A stretch of DNA of 56,473 nt. Origin: Segetibacter koreensis DSM 18137 (lineage in GTDB: Bacteria; Bacteroidota; Bacteroidia; Chitinophagales; Chitinophagaceae). The notes beneath the pieces are model-generated. The model saw only the letters and a list, made by a program, of their open reading frames with translations. It was not told where the DNA came from and searched no databases. The DNA lies in assembly GCF_000374045.1 (NCBI RefSeq), contig NZ_KB893333.1, positions 1 to 56,473 of the forward strand, read 5' to 3'. Positions 28,325 to 35,624 of the stretch are shown in pieces; positions within the stretch are counted from its first letter, which is position 1; each line of letters opens with the position of its first letter. Made by a program: the position numbers and the translations under genes.

Positions 28325-29550
28325 TTTTGAACTTTTTTACCGGGATTGAACTTAATTAAAAAAGGAGCAGAATGGTCATTTTTATCCAAATCTCTTCGAC
28401 CGGCAAAATATAGATTGCCTTCTTTATCTTTGGTATCAGAACCAGTAGCTTCACTAAGTTCATCTACAGGATATTCATAAATAATAGTGTGTTTTCGTGT
28501 TTTCGGATCGAATTCTATTAAGACAGTTTTATTCTCTATTACATAATTTCCATGTCCACCTACTATGTAATAGAGTTTCCCATTGTTTCCGATATTTAGA
28601 TTAGGCACATAAGGTCCCCACGGATTTATTTTGCTGCTACTGTCTGCTACTCCACCTAAGTCAACAACTTTTCCGATACCGATTTTATCAGGATACAAGG
28701 CAACAATCTTTGCTCCGTAGGTAATAAGATAAATGACATTGTTCTTTTTGTCTTTTGCGTACGCGGTAATACCTGTAACAATTTTGCCCCCGGGAGTTCC
28801 TTCAAATGCAGGCAAACTAGTAGCGGCAAATATTAAAGAATCAGAATTTTTTTCATACTTTACAAGGCGTTGGCGCCAATCTACATAATAACAGTTTCCC
28901 CACCAATCGGTGAACAATACCCTAGGCACATGTGAGCTGCCTAGCCGTCCGAAATCCTTCATACTATTCTTTGCCGGATCATACACCAGGAAATGAACCT
29001 GGGGATAAGATACGCCGTATAACTTTCCTGTTTGTGGATCCAGGTCGATGTCCTTAATGCTTTCGTACTGCATTCCCATGCCCAGGTTGATGAAGTCTTT
29101 AGTTTTCGGATGCCATTTCATGAAAAAGCCTCCTGCATACCCTGAAGGGTGGTTCATAAAATATTCTTCTCTCGACTCTCCACCGTCAGTAGAAAAATAC
29201 ATGTACCCATCATTACCTTCAATAATTTTAGAATGGATTTTTGCCTGCCATTGAAAGTCACGCAAATGTGCCAGGTCACCGATTAGGCCATTGTTTGTCA
29301 TTTTACCTGATGCTACATCATAGTCAAATAACGCGACTTTATCCCGATGATTTGTTACGCCTACAACTACTTTATTATACTTGCTGCTAAAACCAATATC
29401 GTCCCATGTAGATTGACCTTCAGGAAAGCCGGTATAGTCAATAAAAGCAATATTCGCCTTGGTTATACTTTGCTGACCAATTCCTTTTTGAAAAGCAAAG
29501 AAACAGCAGCCGACAAAGGACAAAAAGATTTTAAAATAGTTCAACTGCAT
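28321..29550 (-). CDS. Secreted beta-propeller protein, PUL 1, copy 1
   Basis: 409 residues from the ATG at 29550; a GTG at 29559 would add three residues but the ATG gives the cleaner signal peptide (MQLNYFKIFLSFVGCCFF, cleaved about at KGIGQQ). Propeller blades with KLYGVSYPQVHFLVYDP, DYVxW-type and NLYFAGRRDL turns fill the rest. It is distantly similar in layout to the overlapping gene downstream, suggesting an old duplication or a heterodimer. No family-defining catalytic residues are recognisable. It lies 103 bases after SusD and has no glycosidase signature. Confidence 0.8.
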   Translation of the reverse strand: MQLNYFKIFLSFVGCCFFAFQKGIGQQSITKANIAFIDYTGFPEGQSTWDDIGFSSKYNKVVVGVTNHRDKVALFDYDVASGKMTNNGLIGDLAHLRDFQWQAKIHSKIIEGNDGYMYFSTDGGESREEYFMNHPSGYAGGFFMKWHPKTKDFINLGMGMQYESIKDIDLDPQTGKLYGVSYPQVHFLVYDPAKNSMKDFGRLGSSHVPRVLFTDWWGNCYYVDWRQRLVKYEKNSDSLIFAATSLPAFEGTPGGKIVTGITAYAKDKKNNVIYLITYGAKIVALYPDKIGIGKVVDLGGVADSSSKINPWGPYVPNLNIGNNGKLYYIVGGHGNYVIENKTVLIEFDPKTRKHTIIYEYPVDELSEATGSDTKDKEGNLYFAGRRDLDKNDHSAPFLIKFNPGKKVQK

Positions 29551-29653
29551 TACGAGCACTTTGAATTTTTAGATTTATAGATACCAACATGAATGTAACC
29601 CATTACTAAGGTTTTATTAAGCTTTTTCTAAAAAAAGTCTTCCGGCTTAACAA

Positions 29654-31132
29654 CTAATAGCCCTCGTTTTGAGTGATGGCAGGACTGCTGGTTGTAACTA
29701 CAATTGCAGGAATGGGATACAACAATTGGTATTCTTTAATTGGAGTAGAAATACCCACAGTTGGTGTTCCTGCGCCTTGTGACACCTTTGAATTCATCAC
29801 TTGCAAAGCTCTGCCTGTTCTTAGCAAATCAAACCACCGATGTCCTTCAAATGGAGATTCAAGTCTTTCTTCATTGTAAACAGCAGCTTTAAAAGTATCG
29901 TAGTTCAGCCCTTCCACGACAGCAAGTCCTGCCCTTTGTCTTACCATATTTACATAAGTGTAAGCATCGCCGGTTGGACCATGGTGAACTTCATTAAGGG
30001 CTTCCGCGTACTTTAATAAAATGTCGGCAAATCGCAATACATACCAGTCAGCACCAGAATCCAAATAACCGCCGCCTGTTTCGCGTTCTACATAACCCCG
30101 AATATATTTAGCAGCCACAAACACACCTCCATTGGTATATCCATCGGCAATATTATTTCTGCGAACGTCATTTGCCGTATATGCATTTGCTATGTCTTCC
30201 GTCGGTTGATTAAAACCATAGGCACCGCCACTTGGAATGGTAATACCTTCAGAGCCTGTTGGGGCGAAATGATTGGGAAGGTTTGAACCTAAATAGGCTG
30301 ATCCATTTTTATATTGAGCCTGCCAGATAGCTTCTTTATTTCCCTGCATACCTGCTTTAAATAAATCTGCATACACTGGCAACAGTTCATAGACTTTCAG
30401 GTCAACAACTTTTTTAAATTCTGCGGCAGCTTCTGTATATTTTTTTTGCGTTAAATAAACATCTCCCAACAAGCTTTCTGCGACTCCAATCGTAGCCCGA
30501 CCTACATTAGCATCATCATATGAGACAGGAAGAAGGGTTTCAGCTTCAGTTAAATCGCTTACAATCTGTGCGTATACTTCATCAACCGAAGCTCTTCCTA
30601 CTTTATAACTCGCGTCAATATCAGAGACAGGTTCTGTTACCAGTGGCACTCCTCCGTACAAGCGAACAAGATTATAATAAGACAAAGCTCTCAGCACTTT
30701 AGCCTCACCTGCAAACTGCTTTTTTAGGTCATCAGCTATTTGTGCATTATTAATATTGCTGATAATACTATTTGCCCGGGCAATAAGCGTATAACTGTTT
30801 TGCCAGAAAGCAGTAAGGTGTTCATTATCTGTTGTTTCTTTAAACTCATCGAGATTCATTTTAGCATCGTTGCCATCGCCCCCAGGGGTTAGTTCTGTAG
30901 TATTGTCTGATCGTAAGTCGACTAATAAAGAGTAGTATCCATTGCCCTGGTAAACCTGGGCAAAAGCTGAATAAGCACCGACCAAAGCCTGGTTGAAATC
31001 TGCTTCTGTTTTATAAAAATTATCTACGCCAATTTGTGAAATCGGAGAAGAGTCAAGAAACTTTTTACACGATGAAAGAGATGATACAACAAATATGGTA
31101 ACAAGTATTGCAAGGAATTTTCTGCAATTCAT
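29654..31132 (-). CDS. SusD/RagB family outer-membrane glycan-binding lipoprotein (PUL 1)
   Basis: 492 residues with a lipoprotein signal; the lipidated Cys is Cys22 in SSLSSCKKFLDSSP. SusD-type TPR helices and family landmarks are clear: PISQIGVDNFYKTEADFNQAL near the N-terminus, EAKVLRALSYYNLVRLYGGVPLVTEP (residues about 135-160) and the C-terminal NEERLESPFEGHRWFDLLR. It sits on the cell surface as the lid of the SusC pore and captures oligosaccharide. It is 41 bases downstream of its SusC partner. Confidence 0.95.
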   Translation of the reverse strand: MNCRKFLAILVTIFVVSSLSSCKKFLDSSPISQIGVDNFYKTEADFNQALVGAYSAFAQVYQGNGYYSLLVDLRSDNTTELTPGGDGNDAKMNLDEFKETTDNEHLTAFWQNSYTLIARANSIISNINNAQIADDLKKQFAGEAKVLRALSYYNLVRLYGGVPLVTEPVSDIDASYKVGRASVDEVYAQIVSDLTEAETLLPVSYDDANVGRATIGVAESLLGDVYLTQKKYTEAAAEFKKVVDLKVYELLPVYADLFKAGMQGNKEAIWQAQYKNGSAYLGSNLPNHFAPTGSEGITIPSGGAYGFNQPTEDIANAYTANDVRRNNIADGYTNGGVFVAAKYIRGYVERETGGGYLDSGADWYVLRFADILLKYAEALNEVHHGPTGDAYTYVNMVRQRAGLAVVEGLNYDTFKAAVYNEERLESPFEGHRWFDLLRTGRALQVMNSKVSQGAGTPTVGISTPIKEYQLLYPIPAIVVTTSSPAITQNEGY

Positions 31133-31173
31133 AATTTATATTTTAGGAGATGAACTATTAGATTTAATAATTA

Positions 31174-34100
31174 CTAGAAACCTACATTTAAGCCAAAAAT
31201 AATTGTACGTGCAAGAGGATAAGTACCATAATCAATGCCTGGTGTAAGTGCTGATGAAATCCACGGATCTCCTTCTGTCGTATTTACTTCAGGATTGTAG
31301 AGACTGTATTTAGTGAAAGTGTACAGGTTTTGAATGTTTACATATACCCTTGCACTCTTTATAAAGGAGCCATTTAAAATTTTACCCAACCTGTAACCAA
31401 GAGATACATTTTTTATTCTTAAAAATGACCCGTCTTCCACCAGCCATGAAGAAATAGTCCGATTGTTTGCTGAATTGCCAGGCTGAAAAGTTTTGCCGTC
31501 GCCTGGCTGGTCAGGAGACCTCCAATAGTTTTTAAAATCAGCTCCCACATTGCGATAATTGCTTCTTTTAACAAGGTTAATAACCTCCATATCCTGAACT
31601 CCCTGCAGCAAAACACCAAAGTCAAAATTTTGAAATGTTATACTATTATTTAAGCCATAGGTAAATTTAGGCAGGTTGTTACCAATGATAGTTTTATCCA
31701 AATCATTAATAGCGCCGTCACCGTTTATATCACGAAATTTGGCATCACCTGCATAAGTGCCGGGAAGATGTGCTGATTTATCCACCTCTTCCTGGGTTCT
31801 GTAAATTCCATCGAAAATAAATCCGTAATAGCTGCCTAATGGACTTCCTATTTGGGTGATATGAGTTAGAGAGTTTTCCTGCGCCCTATTAGCAACAATT
31901 ATGGGTGTGCCGCCCAGACCGAGGGCCTCAACAGTGTTAGTATTAAAAGAAATGTTGAAGTTAGAAGTCCAAGTAAAATTACGATTTTGAATGTTTCTTG
32001 TTTCCAGCGCTATTTCAAGGCCTTTGTTTCTCAATTTTCCGAGGTTTCTAAGAGAGGTTTCATAGCCTGTAGAAAGCGGCACCGGAACATTTAGCAATAA
32101 GTTAGAAGTAAGTTTATTGTAATAGTCAAGAGTTAGGTACACCCTGTTTTGAAACAATCCCAGGTCCAGTCCAAGGTCAACTTCTTTTGCCTGCTCCCAA
32201 CCCAGCAGCGGGTTACCCAGGTTACCTTGTGCAAGTCCGCTAACAACATTACCATCGCCTGAGCCTAGAATGTAATTTGAACCATATATCAAACCAACAG
32301 AAGCATAATCAGGAATTTGATTGTTACCAATAAGTCCGTAACTCGCTCTCAGCTTAAGCTCGCTCACACTTTTCACATCTTTCATAAAATCTTCCTGTCC
32401 TACCCGCCAACCTACAGACGCTGAAGGAAACGTTCCCCATTTATTGTCAGAACCAAAACGTGATGAACCGTCTCTTCTGAAAGTACCTGTTAAAAAATAC
32501 TTTTGGTTATAGTTATAGGTCACCCTTCCCAAAACAGATAATAGAGACCATTGTGAGCGTAAAGAATTACCTCCGGTAACAATACCCGCATTTAATGTGG
32601 GCACTAAATCATTCGGAAAAGAATTGGCATTAACTGCTGTTGAATTGAAAGAAGATTTTTGTTCTGTAACCCCTACTAATACATTTAAATTATGCTTCTC
32701 ATTGAACGTATTGTTATACGTTAACGTGTTCTCGTTTATCCAACTAACATTGGTTGATGAGTACGAACGCCCTGCAGATGGATTTACGCTTATAAAAGAA
32801 GGAGAAAATTTATTATTGTTGAAAATGTTTATATCGGTATTGAAGCTGGTTTTAAACTGGAGATTTTTAACAATATCAATCGTAGTAAAAATGCTGCCCA
32901 CAGTACTAAATTGATTCATTGTGTTTTGAATGCCTTCACCAAAAGCAAGCGCATTATTGTAAATGATGTTTTGTGAAGTTCCATCATCAAAATGAAGTGT
33001 ATAGGATGTTGCATAGCTACCATCAGCATTGCGTGCAGCATACAACGGAGGAGTTGATAAAACAGTCGTGCCTATAGCGCCGTAGTCTGATATACCACCC
33101 GTTGTAGCAATCTTGTTATTGGTATAGGAAGGTGACAACCGAAAACCAATGCGAATTTTATCCGACACCTTTGCATCTACATTACCCCTAAAAGAATATT
33201 TTTTATAGCCCGAGTTGATAACTATTCCCTGCTGATCCTGGTAATTGCCCGAGAGGTAATAACGTACATTTTCTGTACCACCAGACGATGACAACTGGTA
33301 ATTGGTCATCGGGGCTCTTTTGTAAAGCAAATCCTGCCAATCTGTTGTTGGTAATGATGCTGCATTTTTAAATTCATCCGGGATTTTATAAGAAGGGCTG
33401 CTTCGTACAGCATTTGGGTCATTGGCATTGCCGCCTGCGTGTACCCAATTCACATTTCTGGCATCAATCTGGCGTTGCGCATATTCCTGGTTAGTCATTA
33501 CCGCAACCTTTTTCGCGATATCCTGAAAACCGGTGCTGACGTTTACGCTTATTTGAGATCTGCCTGCTGCACCTTGTTTGGTAGTAATCAAAACTACACC
33601 GTTTGAACCCCTTGATCCGTAAATAGATGTTGCCGAAGCATCTTTTAAAATGTCTATTGACTGTATGTCTCCGGGATTAATGGCAGCCAGTGGGTTTACA
33701 GGCGACTGGTCACCAATATCACCACCCTGCGCAGCAGCAGTATTTGTTGCATTATCTAATGGCACTCCGTCAACAACATATAATGGTGAGTTGCCAGCGG
33801 TAATGGAGCCTGTTCCTCTTATTTTTAGCGATATTCCTCCTCCCGGTGCGCCTGAAGTTTGCTGTACCTGCACACCTGCCACCTGCCCAGCAAGCGCCTC
33901 ACTAAACGATACTACTGCCCTATCCTGCAATTGTTTTGCTCCAACAGAAGCGACAGACCCGGTGACATCTCTCTTAGTTTGCGTACCATAGCCTACTACA
34001 ACCACTTCATTTAACGATGAAGCGCCTCTTTCCAATTCTATATTCAGTGTTCGTTGGTTATTGATTGACACTTCCCGGTCGTTAAATCCGACATATGAAA

Positions 34101-34392
34101 AAACAAGACTACCACCTGGAGGAACTTGCAGCCTAAAAGCACCGCTGGTGTCTGTTGCCGTCCCGCCTTTTCCACCTTTTACTTTTATAGACACACCTGC
34201 CAGTGCCTGTCCGGAAGTTCTTTCTGTAACAACGCCGCTTACCGATACAGGTGTCCTCCTCGAATTTTGTGCATTTGCAAAAAAGGTGATCGAAAATAGC
34301 AAAAGAACAAGAAGAAACTGTGGGAAACATTTCAGGCTCGTCAGGCATGCGCGGCACACCAAAAACCTGTTAAGGATTAACTTTTTTCTCAT
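31174..34392 (-). CDS. SusC/RagA family TonB-linked outer-membrane receptor (PUL 1)
   Basis: 1072 residues. The order is signal peptide (about 1-41, ending FANAQ), carboxypeptidase-regulatory-like domain (about 48-120, VSGVVTERTSGQALAGVSIKV), a TonB-box-like EVVVVGYGTQTKRDVTGSV, the plug with YVVDGVPLDNA and NPGDIQSIDILKDASATSIYG, and a 22-strand barrel ending in RTIIFGLNVGF. It imports oligosaccharide with energy from TonB. It is the first gene of the long minus-strand row, and an exact -7 box lies about 55 bases upstream. The first methionine gives a rather long N-terminus (MRKKLILNRFLVCRACLTSLK) before the hydrophobic stretch, so an internal start is possible. Confidence 0.95.
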   Translation of the reverse strand: MRKKLILNRFLVCRACLTSLKCFPQFLLVLLLFSITFFANAQNSRRTPVSVSGVVTERTSGQALAGVSIKVKGGKGGTATDTSGAFRLQVPPGGSLVFSYVGFNDREVSINNQRTLNIELERGASSLNEVVVVGYGTQTKRDVTGSVASVGAKQLQDRAVVSFSEALAGQVAGVQVQQTSGAPGGGISLKIRGTGSITAGNSPLYVVDGVPLDNATNTAAAQGGDIGDQSPVNPLAAINPGDIQSIDILKDASATSIYGSRGSNGVVLITTKQGAAGRSQISVNVSTGFQDIAKKVAVMTNQEYAQRQIDARNVNWVHAGGNANDPNAVRSSPSYKIPDEFKNAASLPTTDWQDLLYKRAPMTNYQLSSSGGTENVRYYLSGNYQDQQGIVINSGYKKYSFRGNVDAKVSDKIRIGFRLSPSYTNNKIATTGGISDYGAIGTTVLSTPPLYAARNADGSYATSYTLHFDDGTSQNIIYNNALAFGEGIQNTMNQFSTVGSIFTTIDIVKNLQFKTSFNTDINIFNNNKFSPSFISVNPSAGRSYSSTNVSWINENTLTYNNTFNEKHNLNVLVGVTEQKSSFNSTAVNANSFPNDLVPTLNAGIVTGGNSLRSQWSLLSVLGRVTYNYNQKYFLTGTFRRDGSSRFGSDNKWGTFPSASVGWRVGQEDFMKDVKSVSELKLRASYGLIGNNQIPDYASVGLIYGSNYILGSGDGNVVSGLAQGNLGNPLLGWEQAKEVDLGLDLGLFQNRVYLTLDYYNKLTSNLLLNVPVPLSTGYETSLRNLGKLRNKGLEIALETRNIQNRNFTWTSNFNISFNTNTVEALGLGGTPIIVANRAQENSLTHITQIGSPLGSYYGFIFDGIYRTQEEVDKSAHLPGTYAGDAKFRDINGDGAINDLDKTIIGNNLPKFTYGLNNSITFQNFDFGVLLQGVQDMEVINLVKRSNYRNVGADFKNYWRSPDQPGDGKTFQPGNSANNRTISSWLVEDGSFLRIKNVSLGYRLGKILNGSFIKSARVYVNIQNLYTFTKYSLYNPEVNTTEGDPWISSALTPGIDYGTYPLARTIIFGLNVGF

Positions 34393-34446
34393 AAAATAGT
34401 AAAGTTTGGTGCAGAGAGAATTTTTTGTATTGAAAAGGAACTCTTA

Positions 34447-34454
34447 CAAATATA
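34447..34454 (-). promoter_or_regulatory. -7 box of the probable PUL 1 susC promoter
   Basis: TATATTTG on the minus strand matches TAnnTTTG exactly, placing the transcript start about 48 bases before the SusC ATG. The upstream side is A/T tracts; a TTG at -33 is not evident. Confidence 0.5.
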
Positions 34455-34565
34455 TACAGAATCATAAAATAAAAAAATATTTTCGAAAGATTTTGAAACA
34501 TTATTTAAAGCAAATAGAAAGGTTTTAAAAGTATAAGGTCGCAGAATTCCGACGAAGATTAGTTT

Positions 34566-34589
34566 CAGGGATTAAATTTTCAATCCCTG
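34566..34589. promoter_or_regulatory. Perfect palindrome, candidate operator of the DeoR-type regulator
   Basis: CAGGGATT (34566-34573) and AATCCCTG (34582-34589) are perfect inverted 8-mers separated by AAATTTTC. The centre is about 130 bases upstream of the susC -7 box and 140 bases upstream of the regulator -7 box. No T-tract follows, so it is more like a protein-binding site than a terminator. Confidence 0.45.
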
Positions 34590-34719
34590 CATTTACTTGA
34601 TAGGAAGAAACTTGTATAGAAGAGGAAAAGACCAACTGTGAGTATAAAAATTAAATTTTCAAAAAAAGGAGAAGAAAGCTTAAATAGTGGGACACCTTTT
34701 CACTTTCTTATTTTTAATT

Positions 34720-34727
34720 TACTTTTG
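34720..34727 (+). promoter_or_regulatory. -7 box of the probable regulator promoter
   Basis: TACTTTTG matches TAnnTTTG exactly on the plus strand and lies about 105 bases before the regulator ATG, implying a leader of roughly 100 bases. Confidence 0.35.
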
Positions 34728-34831
34728 ATAATGAAAAAGCTTCTGTGCATCAATCTTTTTCGTAAATCTGCAGTACTATATTAGGCGCAAAGCTTGTCAC
34801 TAAATTTAAAAAAACTGAGTAATCATAATAT

Positions 34832-35611
34832 ATGGAGGTGAAAAAAAATATTTCGACGGTTGAACGTCGTACGCAGATTGTTGAAAAGTTAGAAGCGGAA
34901 GGGCAGCTTGATGTGACATCCTTAAGTAAGCAACTTGGTGTAAGTGAAGTGACGATTCGCAACGATCTTAATTGGCTGGAACAAAAAAATATGCTGATAA
35001 GAGCGCGTGGCGGAGCAATGAAAGCAGAACGTGTTGGAGCAGAAGTGAGTTTGTCGGAAAAGAACAAACTTCATTACCACGAGAAACTAAAAATAGGCAA
35101 AGCAGCGGCAGCGTTGATAGAAAGTGGTGATACCATCATACTCGACTCTGGCACTACAACAATGGAAATAAATAATAATCTTTCGGGCATAGAATCATTG
35201 ACGGTAATAACGAACGCGCTAAATATTGCCAACAAGCTGGTTGAGCACGAACATGTGAACGTCATTGTTCCTGGTGGTTTCTTAAGAAAGAATTCTTTAT
35301 CACTCGTGGGCACTACTGCCGAAGAAAGCTTTAAAAATTATTTTTGTGACAAATTGTTTCTAGCTGTCGATGGCTTCAATACAACCTATGGCTTATCTAC
35401 GCCTAATGTAGAAGAAGCCCATCTCAACCGGGTAATGATCTCTATTGCAAGACAAGTCATTGTAGTTACTGATTCAAGTAAATTTCATAAGAGAAGTTTT
35501 GCTTTTATAGCTCCCATAACTGCCGTAGATATTGTCGTTACCGACTCTGGAATTCCCGAAGAAGATAAAAAAAGATTAGAGACAGCAGGTATCAAGGTTA
35601 TTATTGCATAA
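34832..35611 (+). CDS. DeoR family transcriptional regulator, AgaR-like
   Basis: 259 residues. The N-terminal DeoR helix-turn-helix (about 10-65) reads ERRTQIVEKLEAEGQLDVTS then LGVSEVTIRNDLNWLE. The C-terminal sugar-phosphate sensor domain (about 80-235) has ILDSGTTTMEI, the ITNALNIA turn, and DGFNTTYGLSTPN (180-192) plus DSSKFHKRSFAFI. That last pair is the style of AgaR, the repressor of the N-acetylgalactosamine genes in Proteobacteria. It is divergent from SusC and convergent with the GH20 gene, whose end is only 13 bases away. A repressor released by a phosphorylated amino sugar would fit the AgaS-kinase-aldolase genes. A Bacteroidota PUL under a DeoR repressor, without hybrid two-component or ECF sigma control, is unusual. 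Confidence 0.92.
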   Translation: MEVKKNISTVERRTQIVEKLEAEGQLDVTSLSKQLGVSEVTIRNDLNWLEQKNMLIRARGGAMKAERVGAEVSLSEKNKLHYHEKLKIGKAAAALIESGDTIILDSGTTTMEINNNLSGIESLTVITNALNIANKLVEHEHVNVIVPGGFLRKNSLSLVGTTAEESFKNYFCDKLFLAVDGFNTTYGLSTPNVEEAHLNRVMISIARQVIVVTDSSKFHKRSFAFIAPITAVDIVVTDSGIPEEDKKRLETAGIKVIIA

Positions 35612-35624
35612 GTATAACAATTCA

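Larger units (their letters stand above)
34393..34831. other. Divergent control region of PUL 1 (susC / deoR-type regulator)
   Basis: 439 bases without a gene, lying between the divergent SusC and regulator genes. It contains a minus-strand -7 box (34447-34454), a perfect palindrome (34566-34589), a plus-strand -7 box (34720-34727) and, just before it, a pyrimidine-rich tract with repeated TTTC (about 34697-34711). This is where control of the whole locus should act. Confidence 0.6.
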
